Source: F1-20-MAGs119 sp040401695
GTDB lineage: Bacteria; Actinomycetota; Acidimicrobiia; Acidimicrobiales; Ilumatobacteraceae
NCBI GenBank assembly: GCA_040401695.1
Contig: JBBANY010000020.1
Coordinates: forward strand, 1 to 34,448
Length of the DNA stretch: 34,448 bases
Direction of reading: 5' to 3'
How positions within the stretch are numbered: position 1 is the stretch's first letter; each line of letters begins with the position of its first letter. The notes beneath the pieces were generated by a model that saw nothing but the letters and a program-made list of their open reading frames with translations, ran no database searches and was not told where the DNA came from. The position numbers and the translations under genes are program-made. Positions 22,253-29,258 of this stretch are shown piece by piece.

Positions 22253-23023
22253 GTGTCAGAACGGTTTGTGACAACTTCCCCCGATGGGTCAAGGGACGCC
22301 CTCTATGAACGCCGCAGCGCGTTGTCCCGCGACTTGTTGGGGGATTCAGAGACGCGCGAAGCGCCACGACGCAGTCGGGCAAGGAGCCAATCAAAAGCAA
22401 CACCGTCCCTCGGCAATCCGAAACGCCGCCCGGTCCGCGTTCCGGAGCTGGCATTCGGGCTTGTGTTGGTGATCGGCGGTGCACTTGCGGCAAGTCTGCT
22501 TGCCTCGAAGCGCACCGAGACGGTCGAGGTTGTCGCCGCCGCCAGTGATCTCGGTCGAGGTCATGAAATTGGGACAGGTGATCTTGTCGCCGTTGAGATG
22601 GAGTGGCGATTCGCCAAAGCGATGACGAGAGCCACCGATGCAAAGGAATTGTTGGGCAAGCGACTTGCCACGAGTGTTCCGGCGGGAAGTCCGATCATGC
22701 CGGGCGTGGTCGAGGAAACTCCGGCGCTTGGCGCAGGTGAGGAAGTCGTTGCACTTCGGATCGAAGTCGGGGATGTGCCGACATCGATCGCTGTTGGAGA
22801 CTCGGTACGCATAGTTCTCGTGCCCGATCCCAGTGTTTCCACCGATACTGCGGTGACGGAGTTCGACCAACCCGCAACGGTATGGGAAGTAGAACCACCT
22901 TCAGAGACAAATCCCGATTACGTCGTGAGTCTCAAAGTGCCGGCCGAGTTCCTGGCGAAGGCTGCAGTTGCAGAGCGTACGAAGATCGCTCTCATCGGAA
23001 ATAACGACGAGGTGGTGCCGTGA
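22253..23023 (+). CDS. cpaB: CpaB/RcpC-like SAF-domain pilus assembly protein
   Basis: A 256-aa protein with a ~60-residue basic cytoplasmic N-terminus, one membrane helix (about 66-85) and an extracytoplasmic SAF domain (about 92-155; VEVVAAASDLGRGHEIGTGDLVAV...). This layout is that of CpaB/RcpC, the Tad component thought to sit in the envelope near the pilus channel. The start is GTG at 22253 with AGGGGAAGGA about 8 bases upstream; open frame upstream of it is not family-like. It overlaps cpaF by GTGA. It is the first gene of the Tad operon. Confidence 0.82.
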   Translation: MSERFVTTSPDGSRDALYERRSALSRDLLGDSETREAPRRSRARSQSKATPSLGNPKRRPVRVPELAFGLVLVIGGALAASLLASKRTETVEVVAAASDLGRGHEIGTGDLVAVEMEWRFAKAMTRATDAKELLGKRLATSVPAGSPIMPGVVEETPALGAGEEVVALRIEVGDVPTSIAVGDSVRIVLVPDPSVSTDTAVTEFDQPATVWEVEPPSETNPDYVVSLKVPAEFLAKAAVAERTKIALIGNNDEVVP

Positions 23024-24369
23024 GCAATACCACCAACTACGTCACGCTGTTACCCAGTAGGACCGAGGCCGAGGCTCATCTCACCGATCTTCTGACAAAG
23101 AGCATTCGGGCCGAACTTGCCAATGAACGCATCGTCCGTCAGCAGAGGGGCCTTGCTGAACCCACGATCGACGATGAGCTCTCGATCGCCCGCTCAATCA
23201 TCGCCGAGGAGCGACACAGGGGCCCGGACGAAGGTGCGGTGGCCTACGAGCTGGAAGTCGAAGATTTCGATCGCATCGCCGATGCCGTGGTAGCAGGAGT
23301 CCTCGGGCTCGGACGTCTGCAAAGGCTCCTCGAAGACCCGGATATTTCCGATATCCACGTCCGTGGTGCAGCGCCCGTGTGGATCAAATGGCGCAATGGA
23401 ACACGGACATGCGTCGAGCCGATAGTCGATTCTGACGAGGAACTCGTCGAGCTGATCCGTCGCGCGGCAACCCGTCTTGTTCGCAACGAACAGCGCTTTG
23501 ATGCAGCGAATCCCGAGCTCAATCTTCAGTTGCCTGACGGGTCGCGCCTTTTCGCCACGATGGCCGTCTCCCAACACCCGAGCCTGATCGTGCGGCGACA
23601 CAGGTTCGACATTTCGTCGCTCAACGAACTTCATGACCGTGGAATGTTCGATGAAGAAATCAAGAGGTTCCTTTCCGCTGCCGTGCTTGCACGACGCAAC
23701 ATCGTGATTGCCGGAGGGACGGGCTCGGGCAAGACGACGTTGTTGAGGGCGCTTCTCAACGAGGTTCCACCCAACGAACGAATCGTCACCATTGAAGATG
23801 CCTACGAACTGGGAATCGAACGCTTTGCAGAGCGTCATCCCGACCACGATGCGTTGCAGTCGAGGGGCGCAAACATCGAAGGCCGAGGTGCCGTCACGAT
23901 GGCCGATCTCACGAAGATGGCCCTACGGATGGACCCGGATCGCGTGATCGTTGGGGAGGTTCGAGGCGCGGAAGCCTTTCCGATGTTGATGGCGATGAGT
24001 CAGGGAAACAACGGGTCGATGTGCACGATGCACGCCGACAGCACGAGGTCCGTATTCCCGAAACTTGCTGCATATGTATCGATGGCTTCTACGGGACTTC
24101 CCGTCGACACGGTGAACCTCATCGTTGCGAGCGCCGTTCATTTGGTGATCTACATCGAAAACTCAGCTGGAGCCAGGCGTATTCGGTCGATTCGCGAGGT
24201 TGTCGATACTGATGGTCTTCAGATCGTCTCCAACGAGGTGTTTTCGTCGACAGACGACGAACCCTGTCGCAGGGCGTACCCACTGCGTGAAAAGACGGCA
24301 GCACTTCTCGAATCGCACGGCTACTCGAATGCATCCCACTTCGGAGAGAACCATTGGGGCTTGCAATGA
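23020..24369 (+). CDS. cpaF: Tad secretion ATPase CpaF/TadA
   Basis: Hexameric secretion ATPase of the type II/IV superfamily that powers Tad pilus assembly; 449 aa, cytoplasmic. Walker A is GGTGSGKTT (232-240), the Asp box is around IVTIEDAYELGI, Walker B is DRVIVGEVRGAEA, and the His box is CTMHADS. The N-terminal ~110 residues contain the usual helical domain, then the DISDIHVRGAAPVWIKWRNG region of the PAS-like domain. One departure from many relatives is YEL after the ED pair where LEL or AEL is common. The GTG start overlaps cpaB, and the stop overlaps tadB as ATGA. Confidence 0.95.
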   Translation: MSNTTNYVTLLPSRTEAEAHLTDLLTKSIRAELANERIVRQQRGLAEPTIDDELSIARSIIAEERHRGPDEGAVAYELEVEDFDRIADAVVAGVLGLGRLQRLLEDPDISDIHVRGAAPVWIKWRNGTRTCVEPIVDSDEELVELIRRAATRLVRNEQRFDAANPELNLQLPDGSRLFATMAVSQHPSLIVRRHRFDISSLNELHDRGMFDEEIKRFLSAAVLARRNIVIAGGTGSGKTTLLRALLNEVPPNERIVTIEDAYELGIERFAERHPDHDALQSRGANIEGRGAVTMADLTKMALRMDPDRVIVGEVRGAEAFPMLMAMSQGNNGSMCTMHADSTRSVFPKLAAYVSMASTGLPVDTVNLIVASAVHLVIYIENSAGARRIRSIREVVDTDGLQIVSNEVFSSTDDEPCRRAYPLREKTAALLESHGYSNASHFGENHWGLQ

Positions 24370-25187
24370 CCTTGATGATCATGCTGTGTGGGGCGGTTGG
24401 GGGCCTTGGTCTTCTGATCGTCCGTGTGGGTCTGCGTGGTTGGCAACTCTCGTGGAGAAAGTGTGTCATGACGGAAGCGTCATTTCTCAAGCCGCTCGCC
24501 GTTGGAGCAGGAATCAGTTCGAGTGTGTTCCTTTTGACCGGCTGGATACTCGTTGCAGGAGCAAGCGGTCTTGCGGCCGCTCTCATTGTGGCATTGAGTC
24601 GTACGCGTGGAACTTCACGTATGAACGAAGAAGTTGCCGAAGCGGTTGCTTTGTGGACCGAGCAACTCCGCGACACACTCGCTGCAGCGCATGGGTTGCA
24701 ACAGACACTGCTTGCAACCTCGGCGCATGCACCTGAGAGAATCGCACCGCAGGTCCAACGCCTCGCAGCAAAACTCCCTTACGCTCCGGTCGGACAAAGC
24801 CTTCGCGAATTCGCTGCCGAAGTCGATCACTCCAGCGCCGACTTCGTTGCTGCTGCCCTGATTGCGGCGAACGAACACGAGGCTCGCGACGTCGGCGCCC
24901 TCCTCGGGCATCTGGCACGTTGTTCGAGGGAAGAGGCGCGCATGCACCAACGCATTTGGGTTGGCCGGTCGCGCACGCGTGCTGCCGTTCGAATCATTTC
25001 CCTGACCGTCGTTGGCTTTGTTGGCGTGTTGATTCTTTTGAACAGGGACTATCTCGCGCCATACGGTTCGACCTCCGGCCAGATCGTGCTTGCCGGCATC
25101 GTCGCGATTTTCACTCTCGCGTTCCTGCTGTTGCATTCAGGTTCGAAGGTTCAGGTTCCGGAACGATTCGTGGCGGTCGGTTCATGA
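24366..25187 (+). CDS. tadB: TadB-like type II secretion F-domain membrane protein
   Basis: Inner-membrane platform protein of the Tad system, 273 aa. Four hydrophobic segments (about 2-19, 41-57, 60-75 region, and 205-255 as a C-terminal pair) flank a cytoplasmic T2SSF helical bundle (WTEQLRDTLAAAHGLQQTLLATS...). The motif is typical of TadB rather than TadC. The ATG at 24366 overlaps the cpaF stop; an in-frame ATG at 24354 lies inside cpaF and is less likely. The stop overlaps tadC (ATGA). Confidence 0.88.
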   Translation: MTLMIMLCGAVGGLGLLIVRVGLRGWQLSWRKCVMTEASFLKPLAVGAGISSSVFLLTGWILVAGASGLAAALIVALSRTRGTSRMNEEVAEAVALWTEQLRDTLAAAHGLQQTLLATSAHAPERIAPQVQRLAAKLPYAPVGQSLREFAAEVDHSSADFVAAALIAANEHEARDVGALLGHLARCSREEARMHQRIWVGRSRTRAAVRIISLTVVGFVGVLILLNRDYLAPYGSTSGQIVLAGIVAIFTLAFLLLHSGSKVQVPERFVAVGS

Positions 25188-25978
25188 TGTGGACTGCACT
25201 CGCAGGAGCAGTGTGTGGCTTCGGCGGCCTGTTGATTCTGCGTCACATCGGCGTGTTTGACGGGGGCGGTGTTCGGTCGAGGCTGTCGCATCGAATTCTT
25301 CGCTCGCGACAGAGTGACTGCGCAATTCTGCGTACGTCGCCTGATGGCTTCACCGCGATGTTGTTCGTTTGGTTGATTTGCGGTGCCGGATGTGGTGGGG
25401 GTCTCTCACTCATCGTGTTGACGTCCGGAGTGCCACTTCCGGGCATCATCAGTCTGGGTCTGGTCGCATGCGGACCGATCGGCGGTGCCGCATTGTTTCT
25501 CGAGCGGCTCTCAAAAAGTGCCGAACGGGCACGGCGAACCTTTTCGTACGCCCTTTCGAGTTATCTCGATTTGGCGAGCGTTCTACTCGCTGGTGGCGCC
25601 GGAAGCGAAACGGCCCTCATCGCAGCTGCCGCGACGGGTGACAGTTGGAGTTTCAGAATGATCCGCGAAACCCTGGAAACGGCTCGCGCAGGGCGCACAC
25701 CTTCGTGGCGGGCATTCGGGGACCTTGGACGACGTATCGGTGTTGTAGACCTCGAGCGGTTGGCCGGCAGTATGCAGCTCGCGGGTGAGCACGGCGCGAA
25801 GGTTCGTCTCTCCCTCGCAACCCAGGCGGATGCGCTTCGCACTCGCCAGATCGGCGAGATCGAAGCGGATGCCCAGGCGGCAACCGAACGAATGGGCGTG
25901 CCCACCGTCCTGCTCTTTGTCGGCTTCATTGCCCTTCTCGGCTATCCCGCCCTCGACCTGGTCGTCGGTCAGATGTGA
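25184..25978 (+). CDS. tadC: TadC-like type II secretion F-domain membrane protein
   Basis: Second platform protein of the Tad system, 264 aa, with a hydrophobic N-terminus, two helices around 56-110 and a T2SSF domain. The domain contains SYLDLASVLLAGGAGSETALIAAAATGD and a final helix (VPTVLLFVGFIALLGYPALD). Two adjacent ATGs (25184 and 25187) are possible; the first overlaps the tadB stop as ATGA and is preferred. After the TGA there are 50 bp to the small pilin-like gene, the largest gap inside the operon. Confidence 0.88.
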   Translation: MMWTALAGAVCGFGGLLILRHIGVFDGGGVRSRLSHRILRSRQSDCAILRTSPDGFTAMLFVWLICGAGCGGGLSLIVLTSGVPLPGIISLGLVACGPIGGAALFLERLSKSAERARRTFSYALSSYLDLASVLLAGGAGSETALIAAAATGDSWSFRMIRETLETARAGRTPSWRAFGDLGRRIGVVDLERLAGSMQLAGEHGAKVRLSLATQADALRTRQIGEIEADAQAATERMGVPTVLLFVGFIALLGYPALDLVVGQM

Positions 25979-26028
25979 TCCCATCCGGCCACGTTGGAAA
26001 ACAAGAACCCAAATGAAGAAAGGCAAAC

Positions 26029-26220
26029 ATGAACCTCAAGCAGCACCTCCAGTACTACTGGATCCGATTCACGGCCTCCCGAGAGAGCGACTCCGATCGC
26101 GGAGAAGTGAGCGCGACGACCGTCGTGATGGCCGCCGCACTCATCGCTCTCGCGATCGCAGTCGGGGCGACGATCACATCGAAAGTATCGAGCAAGGCCA
26201 ACTCTCTCGACCTCGGATGA
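26029..26220 (+). CDS. Small Flp/TadE-like pilin candidate
   Basis: A 63-aa protein and the best candidate for the major Flp-type subunit of the locus. A hydrophilic leader of 25 residues ends DSDRG (G25), followed by EVSATTVV and a hydrophobic helix (VVMAAALIALAIAVGATIT, about 32-50) and a short polar tail. If prepilin peptidase cuts after G25, Glu is at +1 and Thr at +5, whereas canonical Flp has Glu at +5. GAAAGG lies 6 bases upstream of the ATG. The next gene overlaps it by 4 bp. An alternative is a non-pilin TadE-like membrane protein. Confidence 0.65.
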   Translation: MNLKQHLQYYWIRFTASRESDSDRGEVSATTVVMAAALIALAIAVGATITSKVSSKANSLDLG

Positions 26221-26603
26221 TCGTGATGGCCCGAACCGACGCTGGTGAGGCCACCGCTCAGACGGTGGTTGTCGTACCCGTCGTCCTCCTCGTTCTCTGG
26301 CTGTCAATTCAGACAACCGTCTTTCTCCACGGTGCGAACGTCGCGAGCGCTGCCGCGAATGAAGGGGCTGCGGTCGCGTCTCGGTACGGGTCGTCGATGG
26401 GGGCAGGTGAGCGTGCGATCGAGCGCACGCTCACCACCCTCGGATCAAGAACGAAGGGAACGTGGGTAGTGAAGAAATCGAGTCGGACGATCGTCGCCAC
26501 GGTACGTCTGCGACTTCCACGAATTGTTCCATTCTTTCCACTCACCGTCAGTAGGTCGGCACACGAGTCGATCGAGATGTTCATCCCCGAAGACCAGAGA
26601 TAA
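26217..26603 (+). CDS. TadE-like pseudopilin
   Basis: A 128-aa protein with a short leader ending DAG (G10), the sequence EATAQTVVVVPVVLLVLWLSIQT as a membrane helix, and an extracytoplasmic alpha/beta part (AANEGAAVASRYG...). This is the TadE layout of a minor pseudopilin. After G10 the +1 residue is Glu and +5 is Gln, not the canonical Glu. The ATG at 26217 overlaps the preceding stop. The second ATG at 26226 is a possible alternative that gives a leader of 7 residues. Confidence 0.78.
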   Translation: MIVMARTDAGEATAQTVVVVPVVLLVLWLSIQTTVFLHGANVASAAANEGAAVASRYGSSMGAGERAIERTLTTLGSRTKGTWVVKKSSRTIVATVRLRLPRIVPFFPLTVSRSAHESIEMFIPEDQR

Positions 26604-26612
26604 GGGGACGAG

Positions 26613-27038
26613 ATGAAGAGAAGATCATTTCGAGGCTCCTCTGGTGACCACCGGGGAAGCGCGACCGTCGAACTCGTGCTCGTTGCCCCGGTTCTCATGG
26701 TTCTGGCGCTCTTTGTGGTTACTGCTGGTCGATCGGGTGAAGCCTTGCGTCAGGTGCAGCACGCTGCCGACAATGGCGCGCGAGCAGCATCACAAGCCTC
26801 TTCGGCAAGACGTGAGTCAGCAGGCCTTGACGCAGCGCTGGATGATCTACGTGCAACGGGTCGAGCGTGTGTGGACCATTCGGTCCGGGTGGAGAGCGTG
26901 AAAATCGGTCGCCTTGATGCAGTCAAGGTGAGCGTCTCGTGTCAGGTCAACCATGCCGGACTCCGGCTTCTCGGGCTGTCTCCTCGGCGGGTGACGGCTG
27001 AATCGACGGAATCAATCGACGTCTATCGAGCGAAATGA
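26613..27038 (+). CDS. TadE-like pseudopilin with canonical prepilin-type site
   Basis: A 141-aa protein with a basic leader (MKRRSFRGSSGDHRG, G15), then SATVELVLVAPVLMVLALFVV. Cleavage after G15 would put Glu20 at +5, as in type IV and Flp prepilins. The rest is a mostly extracytoplasmic domain containing two Cys (about C90 and C111) that could pair. AAGGGGACGAG precedes the ATG. There is a 9-bp gap from the previous gene. Confidence 0.78.
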   Translation: MKRRSFRGSSGDHRGSATVELVLVAPVLMVLALFVVTAGRSGEALRQVQHAADNGARAASQASSARRESAGLDAALDDLRATGRACVDHSVRVESVKIGRLDAVKVSVSCQVNHAGLRLLGLSPRRVTAESTESIDVYRAK

Positions 27039-27044
27039 GGAAGC

Positions 27045-27431
27045 ATGCACAACGATGACAGAGGTTCCGTGACGGCCTTCATCGTGGGTCTCGTGATGAC
27101 ATTCATCGCTTGCGCAGGTCTTGCGGTCGATGGCGGTCGACTTGTCACGGCGAAGGTGCGCGCATCCGATCGCGCAGAAAACGCTGCCCGGCTCGGCGCA
27201 CAAGCCGTAACGGGGATTCGTCTGGGTGTACCGATTGTCGAGGAACGCCGGGCCGTTCGAATCGCCAGTGATTTCCTTCGCTCGGTTGGCGCGTCGGGGA
27301 GTGTCGATGCAAATCGCTTTGAGGTATGTGTGACCATTCGTGAACAAGTCGGCATGACGTTGCTTGACCTTGTCGGCGTTGATTCGCGACCAGTCAGGGG
27401 GCGACGATGCGCCCGTCCGATCACCGAGTGA
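27045..27431 (+). CDS. TadG-like N-terminal membrane protein
   Basis: A 128-aa protein with DDRG at the start (G7), then SVTAFIVGLVMTFIACAGLAVDGGRLV, a hydrophobic helix followed by the LAVDGGR motif typical of the TadG/TadE-like N-terminal region. Only the N-terminal and a short extracytoplasmic domain are present; the large von Willebrand-type domain of full TadG is absent. The stop overlaps the start of the regulator gene (GTGA). AGG lies about 5 bases before the ATG. Confidence 0.75.
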   Translation: MHNDDRGSVTAFIVGLVMTFIACAGLAVDGGRLVTAKVRASDRAENAARLGAQAVTGIRLGVPIVEERRAVRIASDFLRSVGASGSVDANRFEVCVTIREQVGMTLLDLVGVDSRPVRGRRCARPITE

Positions 27432-28603
27432 AACAAGTGGAGACCATCCGACTCGAGGAATCCATTCGTTGGCTGGTCGTTGGACTGGTCGCGGCCGTTG
27501 TCTATTTGCTTCTTGCCGTAGCAATACAGGTGTTTGCATCACTACGTGGGTCTTCGCGGCCCAACCCTTTGCTTCCAACATGGCTGAAGATTGCGGTGCT
27601 CGCAGTTGTGTCGTCGGCCGTCGTTCCCAAGCCCGTGAATGCGACAACTCCCCAACACGGCGCAGTGAGTGATCAACCGGATGACCAACAGGCCGACATT
27701 GACGACGTCGTTCTCGCCGGCTCGATTGCAGCAAATGCGGGTTTCGCCGCTCTTCTCTTGCGCCGCCGGTTGGCACAGATCAGGACACGAAGATTTGGCT
27801 CGGCAGAGGGGAGTCGCAGATCCGTAGCCGAAGAGCCCGTGGTCAAACCAATGACGATCCCGGATTGGTCCGTGCTTGTGCAGGTTCTTGGACCACCCGT
27901 CGTCGTCACGGCACGAGGTGAACGTGTCACGTTCGAAAAGGGCAAGGCACTCGAATTACTTGTCTGGATGACCGAACACCGGGAGGTGTCAACGAGGTCG
28001 GCTGCGCGCACAGCCCTTTGGGATGGAATGGTCAAGGACTCGACGTTTTCCAATGTCGTCTCAGAAGTCAGACGTTCCCTGAACAGCTCTCATCCAGGTG
28101 ATGTCGTGGAATGGATTCCAAGAACATTCACCGATGAACTACCCCTGCATCCCAGCGTGGTGACCGACGCGGAATTGCTTGATATTGCGACAAAGAACTT
28201 CGAGAGAAAATGCGAACAATCCGTGACGGAACTCACCCAAAGACTGTCCGCAGTGCGGAACCTGCCCTTTTCGGGTGCTGACTACGCCTGGGCGGACGGC
28301 GAGGGGATCACCACCTCGCATGTCATCAAGGTCGTCAAAGCAGCAGTCCTGCTGGGCGAATACGCGATTGAGAACGATGACTCAGAGTTGCTGTTCATGG
28401 CAACCGAACGAGGCCTGCGAGTTTTGCCCGGCCATGAGCAGCTCGTCTCTTTGCGCATGCGCGGACATGCACGTGGCGGGAACCGCACAGCGATCAAGTA
28501 CGAATGGGAAAGCTACGCGCGCGCAATTGCATCCGACTCCTGGGCGGGCGCGGTCCCTTCGTCCGAACTCGAAGATCTCGCACGAGAGTTGTCACAACAG
28601 TGA
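27428..28603 (+). CDS. Membrane-anchored SARP/BTAD-like regulator of the Tad locus
   Basis: A 391-aa protein. The N-terminal third has three predicted membrane helices (about 13-39, 49-72 and 92-114). A cytoplasmic winged-helix DNA-binding domain of the OmpR/SARP type (about 145-215; FEKGKALELLVWMTEHREVSTRSAARTALWDG) follows, then a helical BTAD-like domain to the end (HPSVVTDAELLDIATKN...). Related actinobacterial proteins carry LysM plus BTAD next to tad genes; no LysM is seen here. The GTG start at 27428 overlaps tadG (GTGA) like the other junctions of the operon; an ATG at 27407 is the alternative. It probably controls the pilus operon or responds to envelope state. Confidence 0.78.
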   Translation: MKQVETIRLEESIRWLVVGLVAAVVYLLLAVAIQVFASLRGSSRPNPLLPTWLKIAVLAVVSSAVVPKPVNATTPQHGAVSDQPDDQQADIDDVVLAGSIAANAGFAALLLRRRLAQIRTRRFGSAEGSRRSVAEEPVVKPMTIPDWSVLVQVLGPPVVVTARGERVTFEKGKALELLVWMTEHREVSTRSAARTALWDGMVKDSTFSNVVSEVRRSLNSSHPGDVVEWIPRTFTDELPLHPSVVTDAELLDIATKNFERKCEQSVTELTQRLSAVRNLPFSGADYAWADGEGITTSHVIKVVKAAVLLGEYAIENDDSELLFMATERGLRVLPGHEQLVSLRMRGHARGGNRTAIKYEWESYARAIASDSWAGAVPSSELEDLARELSQQ

Positions 28604-28629
28604 TAACCAGTTATTCTTTTCTTTACACA

Positions 28630-28662
28630 CCCGCCGCTGCGGTCTTAGGACCGCCCGGCGGG
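28630..28662 (+). terminator. Terminator after the Tad operon
   Basis: CCCGCCG (28630-28636) pairs with CGGCGGG (28656-28662), and inside it GCGGTC (28639-28644) pairs with GACCGC (28649-28654) around a TTAG loop, with small bulges between. CTTATATTTTCC follows, giving only a weak U tract. It lies 26 bp after the regulator stop. Because the hairpin is nearly symmetrical it may also act on the other strand, but there is no A-rich U tract upstream for that. Confidence 0.75.
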
Positions 28663-28688
28663 CTTATATTTTCCGGGTTCTTGGCGTG

Positions 28689-29252
28689 ATGCGGCCCGTT
28701 GTTCTCTACGTTGACTATGAGAACCTTCGCCATTGGCCGGCTGATGCGTACGCAGATCTGCCGACAGAGCTTGATGTTGTGAGGCTCGGCGAGTTGATTT
28801 CATCGCGTCGACATGAGGAGTCATTTCTCATGCAGGTACGTGTTTACAGGGGCATCCCGAATCATAAACTCGACGCTGCTCGGGCGCGCCGGCAGCGAAG
28901 TTGGTTTGAGCGACGTCAGAACGACAAACGATTTGTTCTCATTTCTCAGCCGCTCAAGTATCGATGGGATGGAAGAACAAATATCCCTGTGGAGAAGGGC
29001 ATTGATGTCGCGCTTGCGATTGACCTCGCAATGCATCCGTTCAGGTTCCCAACCTGTGTTGCAGTCCTGCTTTCTCGAGATCAAGATTTCCAGCCTGCGA
29101 TAGAAGCCTTTGTCGAATTCGCTGTGGGACAGTCCCCGTTAGAGGTTGCGTCTTGTCCACCGCTCAGTCGCCTCTACATCGGTGCAACCAAACGACCATG
29201 GTGTCACTACCTCTCGCGGGAAGACTTCGAGGCGATTCGCGACGACGCGTAG
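28689..29252 (+). CDS. NYN-domain (PIN-like) nuclease candidate
   Basis: A 187-aa protein matching the NYN/LabA (DUF88) fold of PIN-like ribonucleases. Acidic and conserved residues are D9 and N12 in LYVDYENLRH, D106 and D112 in GIDVALAIDLA, and D131 and D133 in LSRDQDF. All four metal-binding acidic positions appear present, so it may be an active RNA nuclease. No RNA-binding domain is attached. The ATG at 28689 is preferred; an in-frame GTG sits one codon before. Base composition is more AT-rich than the housekeeping genes around it (the stretch 28921-28980 is about 43% GC). The stop lies 6 bp from the convergent radA stop. Confidence 0.8.
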   Translation: MRPVVLYVDYENLRHWPADAYADLPTELDVVRLGELISSRRHEESFLMQVRVYRGIPNHKLDAARARRQRSWFERRQNDKRFVLISQPLKYRWDGRTNIPVEKGIDVALAIDLAMHPFRFPTCVAVLLSRDQDFQPAIEAFVEFAVGQSPLEVASCPPLSRLYIGATKRPWCHYLSREDFEAIRDDA

Positions 29253-29258
29253 TGCGTG

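Noticed and set aside
28630..28662. Hairpin as a regulatory operator or repeat element
   Set aside because: It is best explained as the terminator of the Tad operon.
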